DNA of 64,000 nucleotides from Rikenellaceae bacterium (GTDB lineage Bacteria > Bacteroidota > Bacteroidia > Bacteroidales > Rikenellaceae): contig SUZE01000011.1 of assembly GCA_015060075.1 (NCBI GenBank), forward strand, positions 1 through 64,000. The letters are read 5' to 3'. The translations under genes and the position numbers were made by a program. Of the stretch, positions 52,356 through 61,288 are shown piece after piece (position 1 is the stretch's first letter; each line of letters begins with the position of its first letter). A model generated the notes under the pieces. That model was not told the DNA's origin. It did not search any database and worked only from the letters and a program-made list of their open reading frames with translations.

Positions 52356-52850
52356 ATGAAGAGGATTTTTGTTTTATTAGCGGTTGTTGCCACCTTATTT
52401 GCACAAGATGCTTTTGCACAGGGTAAACCCCAAGCAACCGATGAGCAAAAGGCTGCCGCAAAAGAGAAGCGTGAACAGTTAATGCAGACACGTTTGGAGT
52501 TGTTGAAGACAGAGTTGGAACTCTCCGATGAGCAGTTTGCGAAGTTTGACCCCGTATATCGCAAATTCCGTCAGGAGATTCAGCGAGTTACAAGCATGAA
52601 CAAGGACGCCCGCATGAAGAAGGACCAAATCACCAATGACAATGCGCTAAGAGTTGTTTCGGCTCGTTTGGCGAATCAGGTCCTAACTGCAACTGTAAAG
52701 CAGCGTTATCTTATGATTTTCGCCGAAGTTATTGAGCCTGTGCAGGTGATGAAGTTGTACCGTGTTGATGAGAAGGTTTCCCGTAAGGCGAGCGAGATTA
52801 TGAAATATCGCTCAACAGCTGCAACAATGGACTCTAAAACAGCAAAATAG
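52356..52850 (+). CDS. periplasmic Spy/CpxP-like helical protein
   Basis: Signal peptide ...AFAQ; helical LELLKTELELSDEQFAKFDPVYRKFRQE. Confidence 0.65.
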   Translation: MKRIFVLLAVVATLFAQDAFAQGKPQATDEQKAAAKEKREQLMQTRLELLKTELELSDEQFAKFDPVYRKFRQEIQRVTSMNKDARMKKDQITNDNALRVVSARLANQVLTATVKQRYLMIFAEVIEPVQVMKLYRVDEKVSRKASEIMKYRSTAATMDSKTAK

Positions 52851-52943
52851 TTAATTCATTAAAAAGTTTGGTTTTTAAGAGTAGTGACTTGCAATATAGT
52901 TACTACTTTTTCGTTATCTTTGCGCAGAAAAAATCGGTTTTCT

Positions 52944-53237
52944 ATGGATATACACTTCACGGGCATAATTATTGGCGTTGCCACATTCTTTATTATCGGA
53001 CTGTTTCACCCGCTTGTAATCAAAAGCGAGTACCACTTTGGCGTAAAATCTTGGTGGGTATTCTGCTTGGTCGGTATTCTCGCCACAATAGCATCGTTGC
53101 TTGTAGCAGATGTTTTGTGGTCAACACTTTTGGCGGTTGTCGGGGCCTCTTCGTTTTGGAGCATCAAAGAGTTGTTCGAGCAACGAGAGAGGGTACGCAA
53201 AGGGTGGTTTCCGAAAAATCCTAAACAAAAAGAGTAA
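52944..53237 (+). CDS. DUF4491-like small membrane protein
   Basis: MDIHFTGIIIGVATFFIIGLFHPLVIKSEYHFG...WSIKELFEQRERV. Confidence 0.85.
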   Translation: MDIHFTGIIIGVATFFIIGLFHPLVIKSEYHFGVKSWWVFCLVGILATIASLLVADVLWSTLLAVVGASSFWSIKELFEQRERVRKGWFPKNPKQKE

Positions 53238-53243
53238 CAGCAC

Positions 53244-54422
53244 ATGTTTATAGCAGCCATTATTGCTCTATCTCTGCTCCTTGTGTGGGCAGATTGGGTG
53301 GCATATCGCAGATACATCTTGCCTTGCCATCGTATGTGGGTACGCCGAGCAGTGGCGACAATACTGATTATTGCCAATATCCTACCCTATGTAGCGATGG
53401 CGATAATGCATCTTTTCGAGTTGCCGAGCATGGTGCCAACAATGTGGCTCATAACCATATACACTCTGTTATCGCTATCTCGTCTTGCATTATATGCCGG
53501 CATTCTGACCATCAAAAATTGCTATGTAAAATGGATTGTGGGAGTAGCACTCTGCACGATTGTTGCTTGGGTTTTGGTTGTCGGTGTGGTGCGCACTCGC
53601 AGAGAGGTTACAATAAAGAGTACCGAAATTACCTCGGCACGACTTCCCGAAGCGTTTGACGGCTACCGCATAGCGTTCTTTTCGGATTTGCATATTGGCT
53701 CTATAATATCGGTTTCGGATATGTGTCGCAATTTGGTCGAACAGATAAATTCGCTCGATGCAGATTTGGTCATCTTCGGTGGCGACTTGATAAACATTCG
53801 TTACGATGAATTATCGCCCGAGTTGCAAGAGATTTTGGGCAAAGTAAAGGCTCGTGACGGAGTAGTTGCGGTACTTGGCAACCATGACACGGGTGTATAT
53901 GTTCGTGATACAACAGCTCTGCCCTTAGAGGAGAATACTCGCCTACTGAAAGAGCGTATTGCGCAGATGAGTTGGCGTATTCTTGACAATGAAACAGAGT
54001 GGTTGGTGCGAGGTGAAGACTCATTGAGTTTGACCGGTATAGGCTTTTCGCACGAGTTGCTCGAACATCGCCATTCGGCAAGTGTTGCCGACTCGCTCGA
54101 CCTGCGACCTGTCTACGAGAGAGTGCCTAACGATAAGTTCAATATCTCGGTATCGCACATGCCGCAGTTATGGCGTAAAATATCGGCTCTCGGATATGGC
54201 GATTTGGTATTGTCGGGACATGTTCATGCAATGCAGATGAAGTTGCACGTAGGAGCACACGAGTTTTCACCTGCACAACTGATGTATCGTGAATGGAGTG
54301 GTCACTATACAGAGCCAAACAGCCATCTCTACATTACCGATGGCGTGGGCAGTGTTGGTTTCCACCTTCGCATAGGAGCACCACCCGAAATTACGGAATT
54401 AACTCTCCACCGAGCCGATTAG
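53244..54422 (+). CDS. membrane-anchored metallophosphoesterase
   Basis: N-terminal TM helices; FFSDLHIGS, GGDLIN, GNHDTG, SGHVHAMQ. Confidence 0.93.
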   Translation: MFIAAIIALSLLLVWADWVAYRRYILPCHRMWVRRAVATILIIANILPYVAMAIMHLFELPSMVPTMWLITIYTLLSLSRLALYAGILTIKNCYVKWIVGVALCTIVAWVLVVGVVRTRREVTIKSTEITSARLPEAFDGYRIAFFSDLHIGSIISVSDMCRNLVEQINSLDADLVIFGGDLINIRYDELSPELQEILGKVKARDGVVAVLGNHDTGVYVRDTTALPLEENTRLLKERIAQMSWRILDNETEWLVRGEDSLSLTGIGFSHELLEHRHSASVADSLDLRPVYERVPNDKFNISVSHMPQLWRKISALGYGDLVLSGHVHAMQMKLHVGAHEFSPAQLMYREWSGHYTEPNSHLYITDGVGSVGFHLRIGAPPEITELTLHRAD

Positions 54423-54463
54423 CAGAGTGCGCAAATCACACCGACACGAAAAACAGTTGAGCA

Positions 54464-55834
54464 ATGAGAACTATTTTGACACTTTTTTCGATGTTGGTGG
54501 TCTTGGAGGCTACGGCTCAAACCTCACATCTTACACTTGACGATGCTCTATCGCTCGGTTTCGAGCGAAACCCCGCCATTGTTGCAACCGAATATGCCGA
54601 GCAGGCGGCTCATCGTGAACGGCAAGCCGCTATCGGACTCTTTATGCCTAAGATTTCCGTCAAAGGCGCATATACACATCTCAACAAAGATATCAAGATA
54701 GATTTTAACCCTATGCTCTCCTCCTTAGCCCCTATCGTGGGTGAGGGGTTGGCAATGCTGGGGTTAGACCTCTCCTACACGCTACAACGCCGCAATACCG
54801 CATTTCTCGGTGGAGATGTCGTAATGCCGATTTTTGCAGGCGGCAAAATTTGGACTGCGAACAAAGCGGCAAAGATTGAAGAGGAGCGCACCCGTCAGCA
54901 GAGTCGAAAAGTACAAGGCGAGTTGGTTGTAGAGATTATCGAGCGATATTTCGGCGTAGAGTTGGCTCGACAAGGAGTAGCCATTCGAGAGGAGGCGGTA
55001 GCAGTTGTTGCACAGCATCTGCACGATATCGCAATATTGGAGCGCGAGGGCATGGCGGTAGAGAGTGAACGGCTCTATGCCGAATACCGTTTGGCAGAGG
55101 CGGAGCGTGACCTTCACCGCACACGGCTACAACTCGAAACAGCACGCAAGGCGTTGCAAACCTCACTCAGCACAACAGAGGTGGTTGAGCCCTCAACACC
55201 GATGTTCTTACTCCCTAAAATAGAGCCGTTAGAATACTTTGTAGCGATGGCGGAGTTGCACAACCCGCAACTCGGAGAGGTCAATCGGCTTCGGGAGTTG
55301 GCTCGCATGAATTTGCGACTGCACCGAGCCGATTACTTTCCCGAAATTGCAGCTATGGGAGGTATGGTATTTTGCAACCACCAACTCTCCTCACTCGTAC
55401 CCCGTATGGCAGTGGGTATTGGATTAAACTTCAAAATTTTCGATGGCTTGAACAGAGAGTACAAAGCAGCGGCGGCACGACTGCAACTGCGGCGAGTGGA
55501 GGCGTTAGAGCAGAAGGCGGAACAAGATATCGCACTATTGGTCGAAGATTTGTATAATAAGGTACAATCTCTATTGGCAACCGTATCGGCAGTGGAGCGT
55601 TCGGAGCGTTTTGCCGAGGAGTTTTTGCGCGCAAAACGGAGTGCTTTCGGCGAGGGAATGGCGACCGCAACAGATGTCGTAGATGCTGCGCTAAACCTTT
55701 CACGTGCAAAATTGGAACGGGCACAGACCGCCTATGAATTTGATACTGCTTTGGCTCGACTATTGAATGTTTCGGGTATGGGCGAGGCGTTTTTGCAATA
55801 TCTGCATGCGCCAAGCGCACAATCTGTTTTTTAA
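54464..55834 (+). CDS. TolC-family outer-membrane efflux protein
   Basis: Signal peptide; LTLDDALSLGFERNPAI; paired OEP-type repeats. Confidence 0.92.
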   Translation: MRTILTLFSMLVVLEATAQTSHLTLDDALSLGFERNPAIVATEYAEQAAHRERQAAIGLFMPKISVKGAYTHLNKDIKIDFNPMLSSLAPIVGEGLAMLGLDLSYTLQRRNTAFLGGDVVMPIFAGGKIWTANKAAKIEEERTRQQSRKVQGELVVEIIERYFGVELARQGVAIREEAVAVVAQHLHDIAILEREGMAVESERLYAEYRLAEAERDLHRTRLQLETARKALQTSLSTTEVVEPSTPMFLLPKIEPLEYFVAMAELHNPQLGEVNRLRELARMNLRLHRADYFPEIAAMGGMVFCNHQLSSLVPRMAVGIGLNFKIFDGLNREYKAAAARLQLRRVEALEQKAEQDIALLVEDLYNKVQSLLATVSAVERSERFAEEFLRAKRSAFGEGMATATDVVDAALNLSRAKLERAQTAYEFDTALARLLNVSGMGEAFLQYLHAPSAQSVF

Positions 55835-55846
55835 CCAATATAGAGT

Positions 55847-56836
55847 ATGAAAAAGACAAATATTTCACTTATCGTTGTGTTAGTTCTCCTCATTTCAATC
55901 ATCATCTTTATCGGTTATCGCTGGGGGCGTAGCGACAAGGTCATAGCACAAGGCTATATCGAATTGACCACCCTGCGCCTTGCATCGAAAATTGCAGGTC
56001 GCATCGACAAGGTTTTTGTCGAGGAGGGTGATTCGGTGAGTAAGGGCGACACCCTCTACATAATCTCCACACCCGAACTCGATGCCAAGTTGTCGCAGGT
56101 CGAGGCGATATTGAGTGCCGCAAAAGCAGTAGACAAAAAGGCAATGGTCGGCACCCGCAAGCCGATAGTACACTCGGCTCGTGATATGTGGCGCAAGGCT
56201 CAGGCGGGCGTGACGCTTGCCCGACAGACATACTCCCGAGTACAACGCCTATACGAAGAGGGTGTTATCTCGGCTCAAAAGAGAGATGAGACGTACGCAT
56301 CGTTGGAGGCCGCACGGGCAACCGAGCGAGCTGCCAAATCGCAATATCTCTTGGCGGTCGAAGGGGCAAGCAGCGAGGATAAAGCGGCTGCAAAAGCGCA
56401 AGTGCAGCAGGCGCAAAGTGTGGTCGAAGAGGTCGAGCGATACTTGGCTGACAGGGTTGTTTATGCTCCGACCGATGGAGTTATCGCCACAGTTGTTGCA
56501 AACGAAGGTGAAATTGTCGGTAGTGGGTACCCCGTTATAACAATGACCGAAGAGAATACCGCCGAGGCTGTTTTCAATATTTCGGAAACACTACTTCCAC
56601 AAATTGTAGATGGCAAGCATTTCGAGGCGGAGGTTCCCGCCCTCGGCAAAAGGATTGGATTTGAGGTGTCGCATATATCGGTCGAAGCCGACTTCGCCAC
56701 CCAGAGTGCAACCTCGGCACGAGGAGATTTCGATATTCGCACCTTCGAGGTCAAAATGAAACCATTGAGCAGCAATGTACCGTTGCGTGCCGGAATGAGT
56801 GTAATCATCGAGTTACAAAAACCTGCCAAACAATGA
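55847..56836 (+). CDS. HlyD-family periplasmic adaptor
   Basis: N-terminal TM; barrel-sandwich AGRIDKVFVEEGDSVSKGDTLYIIS; coiled coil. Confidence 0.93.
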   Translation: MKKTNISLIVVLVLLISIIIFIGYRWGRSDKVIAQGYIELTTLRLASKIAGRIDKVFVEEGDSVSKGDTLYIISTPELDAKLSQVEAILSAAKAVDKKAMVGTRKPIVHSARDMWRKAQAGVTLARQTYSRVQRLYEEGVISAQKRDETYASLEAARATERAAKSQYLLAVEGASSEDKAAAKAQVQQAQSVVEEVERYLADRVVYAPTDGVIATVVANEGEIVGSGYPVITMTEENTAEAVFNISETLLPQIVDGKHFEAEVPALGKRIGFEVSHISVEADFATQSATSARGDFDIRTFEVKMKPLSSNVPLRAGMSVIIELQKPAKQ

Positions 56837-58017
56837 CGGTAAGGCTGTTTTGTTCTGGCGTAGTGGCTGCGGCAAGGCGAGAGATTGAGCGCATAGTCAC
56901 AAGCGGAGAGTATCGTGCAGTCGTGTGGTGGTTGCCATTAGCCGTTATTCTCTTTTTCGCCGTATTCTTTTCGCAGGAGGTGGTCGGAGCACTGCCCGTA
57001 GCGGTAGTGGACGAGGACAATACCCCACTCTCTCGCAAGGTGGTGTCAATGATTCGTGCAACCCCTCAAACCGCTTTGGTCTGCGAGATGCCCGACATGG
57101 AAACAGCACACAACAGAGTTTTACAGGGCAAAGTTGTGGCAGTAGTGGAAATTCCCAACGGTTTTTCAAAAAGCCTCCTATCGGGCGAAACCGCCAATGT
57201 GATATTTTACGATTCAGGGGCAAATATCTCCACCAATTCTCTTACGGCAAAGGGTATCCAAACGGCTATTACGACCTTTGGTGTTGGCGTATCGTTGCAA
57301 CGAGCCGAGATGCGTGGCGCAGCGCCCGATATAGCGATGGCACAAACGATGCCTATTGCCTTCACAACATACGGACTTTTCAATCCTTGGTTAAATTACG
57401 CCTACTATGTAGCACCATGCTTTTGGGCGATGATATTGATTATTGCAGCAGTGCTATCGACAATATATGCCGTAGGCACGGAGTTGCGCTATGCCACCTC
57501 GGTCGAGTGGCTGCGCTCGGCAAACAACTCGTTAGTCGCTGCATTGATGGGAAAACTCGCACCCACGACACTCTCGCTATGGCTCTTATCCGTGGTAATA
57601 GGAGCGCTGATTTTTGGTCTGTTCGGCGCACCGATGCAGGGCTCGTGGGTGGTATTGGCAATGGGTGCAATTTTTCTCGTTATTGCCTATCAGGCAGTGG
57701 CTCTCTTTATTGTGGCTCTGACCGCCTCGATGCGTCTATCGTTGTCGCTCGGAGGGGGTTACTCGGTCTTGGCATTTACATTTTCGGGCGTAACATTCCC
57801 CACAATGGCAATGTTTTCGGTAGTGCAACCATTCACCATGCTGTTCCCCTATACCTACTTCATGCGCCTATATATCGACCAAGCGGTACGAGGCTCTGGG
57901 TGGAGGCTCTCGATGTCGGACTTGGCGGCAATGTTGCTCTTCTGTCTACTACCGCTATTGCTCTTCGGAAGGTTGAAAAACATCTTGGTAAAACGTAAAT
58001 TTTGGTGTCGTCTATGA
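56833..58017 (+). CDS. ABC-2 type transporter permease (1)
   Basis: ATGA overlap with the HlyD stop; multi-TM, GALPVAVVDEDNTPLSR large periplasmic domain. Confidence 0.88.
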   Translation: MTVRLFCSGVVAAARREIERIVTSGEYRAVVWWLPLAVILFFAVFFSQEVVGALPVAVVDEDNTPLSRKVVSMIRATPQTALVCEMPDMETAHNRVLQGKVVAVVEIPNGFSKSLLSGETANVIFYDSGANISTNSLTAKGIQTAITTFGVGVSLQRAEMRGAAPDIAMAQTMPIAFTTYGLFNPWLNYAYYVAPCFWAMILIIAAVLSTIYAVGTELRYATSVEWLRSANNSLVAALMGKLAPTTLSLWLLSVVIGALIFGLFGAPMQGSWVVLAMGAIFLVIAYQAVALFIVALTASMRLSLSLGGGYSVLAFTFSGVTFPTMAMFSVVQPFTMLFPYTYFMRLYIDQAVRGSGWRLSMSDLAAMLLFCLLPLLLFGRLKNILVKRKFWCRL

Positions 58018-59120
58018 GATTGTCAATTATCAATAGTCAATTGTCAATTATTAGAGATGAGTGGCGCAGGGTTTGGCATGATGAGGGTGTGGTGCTTATC
58101 GTAGTATTTGCACTCTTCATCTACTCCATATTGTACTCTCTCGGTTATGGAGGAGAGGTCTTAAATGAAGTGCCGGTGGCTGTTGTTGGGAGCAATAACG
58201 GCTCTATAAGTCGTACCCTGACAAACAGATTAAACGCTTCGCCAAAGATTTGCGTGGCACACGAAACGAGCGACATCTCCGAAGCCGAGCAACTCCTCGC
58301 AGAGCGTAAAGTTTGGGGCGTTGTTGCCCTCTCGCCCGACCTCGACAGAGATATTCTTGCCGAGCGACAGAGCCGAGTTGCCATTCTTGGCGATGCGAGT
58401 TACTTTTTGGCATATCGTGAGGTTGCAGAGGGGGCGGTATCGGCAATTCAGGCGATGAATACCGAAATTATCGAGCAACGAAATGGCGCCTACAACCCTC
58501 CGATACTCTTCGAGCAGCGCAACCTCTTCAATGCCGAATTGGGCTATGGAGTATTCGTTATGCCGGCAATAATACTCTTAATTGTCCAGCAAACCGCCCT
58601 GATAGGTATTGGTATGGTATCCGCTACACGCCGAGAGCAAAACGAGAGGTATCGCTCCGACTCCCCCGTTGCGATAACTATCGGGCGAACATTAACATAT
58701 CTTGCCATCTATGCGCTAACGCTCGGCTTTATGCTTACGGTACACTACTCGCTTTTCGACTATCCGATGCGTGGAGCATGGTGGCAATGCTTGGCGATTA
58801 TTGCGCCCTATCTCTTGGCGGTAACTCTCTTGGCGCAAGCCATAGGTGCGCTTTTCCGCAAGCGTGAGAGTTCTATCGTATGGCTCTTGTGGTTGTCTAT
58901 TCCGTTTCTGCTTGTGAGCGGAGTATCGCTACCCCCGCAGGCATTTCCGCAGTGGCTCTATTTCATAGGAAAGGTTATACCGAGTTCTTCGGCAGTAGAT
59001 GCGTGGATTCGTGTGCAGACAATGGGCGCATCACTCACGGACATAGCACCCGAACTCACTATTTTGTGGGTATTGGTTGCACTATACGGCACGATGGCGA
59101 TAGTCGCCAATAGACGATAA
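58014..59120 (+). CDS. ABC-2 type transporter permease (2)
   Basis: ATGA overlap; EVPVAVVGSNNGSISRTLTNRL and multi-TM C-terminus. Confidence 0.88.
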   Translation: MRLSIINSQLSIIRDEWRRVWHDEGVVLIVVFALFIYSILYSLGYGGEVLNEVPVAVVGSNNGSISRTLTNRLNASPKICVAHETSDISEAEQLLAERKVWGVVALSPDLDRDILAERQSRVAILGDASYFLAYREVAEGAVSAIQAMNTEIIEQRNGAYNPPILFEQRNLFNAELGYGVFVMPAIILLIVQQTALIGIGMVSATRREQNERYRSDSPVAITIGRTLTYLAIYALTLGFMLTVHYSLFDYPMRGAWWQCLAIIAPYLLAVTLLAQAIGALFRKRESSIVWLLWLSIPFLLVSGVSLPPQAFPQWLYFIGKVIPSSSAVDAWIRVQTMGASLTDIAPELTILWVLVALYGTMAIVANRR

Positions 59121-59127
59121 AGAGGAA

Positions 59128-59913
59128 TTATTTATGTTCTGCAACCCATTGGGTAAGTGCCACGAAATCGGCAACAGACAACTGCTCGGCACGCTTTGTA
59201 AAAAATGGATGTTCTGCACCTCCAAAATCGCCAAATGCTGAGCGCAAAGAGTTACGCAACATCTTTCTGCGCTGACCAAACGAAGCCTTCACAACCTTGA
59301 CAAAGAGTTGCTCATCGCAGTCGAGCGAAGTGGTGGCATTTCTGCGCAGACGAATAACGGCGCTCTTAACCTTTGGTGGCGGATTAAAGACCTTTTCCGA
59401 AACGGTAAAGAGATAGTCGATATCGTACCACGCCTGCAACAATACGCTCAATATTCCATAGGTTTTCGAGCCCTCCTTCTCGGCAATGCGCTCGGCAACC
59501 TCCTTCTGAATCATGCCGACACACTCGGGAACAAGGTTTCTATGCTCTATGATTTTGAAAAATATCTGCGAGGAGATGTTGTACGGGAAGTTTCCGATAA
59601 CCTTAACACCATCGGGGAAATACTCATCGAGTGGCATTTTCAGAAAATCGCCTTCACGCAAACGGGGAGCAAATTCGGGGTAGTGTTCGTGCAACCACAC
59701 AATACTTTCGGAGTCGATTTCCGCACCATAGGTAACAATATCCTCACGGCGCAACAGATACTGCGTCAATACGCCCATACCACAACCGACCTCCAAAACA
59801 TCATCGGGTTTTTCGGCTGTTCCGCCCGAGAGCGAATTGCAAATCTTCTGTGCAATGTTCAAGTCTGTCAGAAAGTGCTGACCGAGTGCCTTTTTTGCTT
59901 TTACCTGCTCCAT
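59128..59913 (-). CDS. rsmA: 16S rRNA (adenine(1518)-N6/adenine(1519)-N6)-dimethyltransferase
   Basis: KKALGQHFLTDLNIAQKI; LEVGCGMGVLTQYL; VIGNFPYNISSQI. Confidence 0.96.
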   Translation of the reverse strand: MEQVKAKKALGQHFLTDLNIAQKICNSLSGGTAEKPDDVLEVGCGMGVLTQYLLRREDIVTYGAEIDSESIVWLHEHYPEFAPRLREGDFLKMPLDEYFPDGVKVIGNFPYNISSQIFFKIIEHRNLVPECVGMIQKEVAERIAEKEGSKTYGILSVLLQAWYDIDYLFTVSEKVFNPPPKVKSAVIRLRRNATTSLDCDEQLFVKVVKASFGQRRKMLRNSLRSAFGDFGGAEHPFFTKRAEQLSVADFVALTQWVAEHK

Positions 59914-59935
59914 AGGCGCAAAGGTAGAAAATTAA

Positions 59936-59963
59936 ACGGAAAACGGAAAGCGGAAAACGGAAA
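59936..59963. repeat. 7-bp tandem repeat (RCGGAAA)x4 between divergent promoters
   Basis: ACGGAAA ACGGAAA GCGGAAA ACGGAAA. Confidence 0.85.
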
Positions 59964-60000
59964 ACTTTTTCTAAATTTGTACCACAAAAACCAAAAGAAA

Positions 60001-61041
60001 ATGAAGAAGCTACTACTTTTTGCAGTGTGTGTAATGTTTGGCGTTGCCGATATGAAGGCTGCCGAGCCTATGGAAAAAACCGATACGCTCTATATTCTCG
60101 GTGTGGGAAATAGTTGGACTCGTGATTCGATGCGATGGTTGAGTGCTATCGCCAAGAGTACGGGACGCCCCGTGGTTGTAGGTCATGCCTACCTCGGAGG
60201 CTCAACCCTCGAACAACAGTATAACGGCATAGATAACACTGAATACACTTACAAGCATCGCAATATAGACCAAGTGGTACACAATACCTACCAATATTGG
60301 CTCTACAACTGCACCGAAAATCCGAAGAAGACACCTAATAAAGGGTATAGGAACGGTCTTGCAGGCATTGGTGTTACGCTCGAAAGCGTGGTTACGGATA
60401 AGCCGTGGAATATTATGGTGCTTCAACCGGAAGTCACTATGCGTCGCTACTTAAAGTCGAAGGGTGGCACATTTGACCTCAATTTGTTGGTTGAACGCAT
60501 CAAGAAGATGATGAAGCCCGAAGTGGCAGCAAAGGTGCGCTGTGGCTTGATGGTGCCATTCTCCTATCCACAGGGCAATACCGACTATCGCAAGGCGCTA
60601 TACGATTGGTATAACGATGGCGTGAAGCCTGCTTCTCAGTCGGAGTGGGATTTACTCTACGAGAGGGCGCACAGTGCAATTCAGAAGGAGATTTACGAGG
60701 TGGGAGCCTCAATGGGCAAGAGTTGCGAGTTCTATGTGAATGTTGGTCGGGCAATCTATCTCGGTCGTCAGCATAAGCAGCTCTCCAAGTCGGGCTATAA
60801 GTTGCAACGCTCGCAGAACAATACCCACCTTTCGGAGGGCTTGGCTATGTATATTGCGAGCCTCGCCTACGCCTATACATTGCTCGATATCAAGCAGGAG
60901 GATGTAACATTCTACCCTAAATATTCGAAAGACGCACAACTTACGGGCGACCGCGGTACAACCGATTTGATAAAGGTTGAGAACACCCCTGCTCTTGCCA
61001 AACAGGCCCGTAAGGTGGCGTGGAAGGCATGCAAGAGATAG
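60001..61041 (+). CDS. DUF4886-like secreted protein
   Basis: Signal peptide; LYILGVGNSWTRDSMRWLSAIAK...GHAYLGGSTL (SGNH-like N-terminus); track ORF 59308..61041 is over-extended. Confidence 0.8.
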   Translation: MKKLLLFAVCVMFGVADMKAAEPMEKTDTLYILGVGNSWTRDSMRWLSAIAKSTGRPVVVGHAYLGGSTLEQQYNGIDNTEYTYKHRNIDQVVHNTYQYWLYNCTENPKKTPNKGYRNGLAGIGVTLESVVTDKPWNIMVLQPEVTMRRYLKSKGGTFDLNLLVERIKKMMKPEVAAKVRCGLMVPFSYPQGNTDYRKALYDWYNDGVKPASQSEWDLLYERAHSAIQKEIYEVGASMGKSCEFYVNVGRAIYLGRQHKQLSKSGYKLQRSQNNTHLSEGLAMYIASLAYAYTLLDIKQEDVTFYPKYSKDAQLTGDRGTTDLIKVENTPALAKQARKVAWKACKR

Positions 61042-61068
61042 TGAGGAGTTGAGAGTTGAGAACGGAAA

Positions 61069-61098
61069 GCTATTAAAGGCTATTAAAGGTTATTAAAG
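61069..61098. repeat. 10-bp tandem repeat (GYTATTAAAG)x3
   Basis: gctattaaag gctattaaag gttattaaag. Confidence 0.8.
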
Positions 61099-61119
61099 GA
61101 GTGCCGAAAGCAGAATTTT

Positions 61120-61150
61120 GCTCTGTTAGTGAACTAACAGGGCATTTTTT
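61120..61150 (+). terminator. Rho-independent terminator
   Basis: GCTCTGTTA-gtgaac-TAACAGGGC then ATTTTTTTG. Confidence 0.85.
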
Positions 61151-61288
61151 TGTTTTGTTCATTTACTATTTGTAAATTTGTATGCGCAAAATGGTTTTTT
61201 GCTCGATTTGGGAGCTAAAATGTTCTTTTTTGCGTGTTATTTGCAGGCAGAAAATTTCAAAAAACAACAAATACAAAAACATAAAGTT

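Noticed and set aside
59308-60000. N-terminal part of the 577-aa track ORF (59308..61041)
   Set aside because: Antisense to rsmA; the signal peptide MKKLLLFAVCVMFG marks the true start at 60001.
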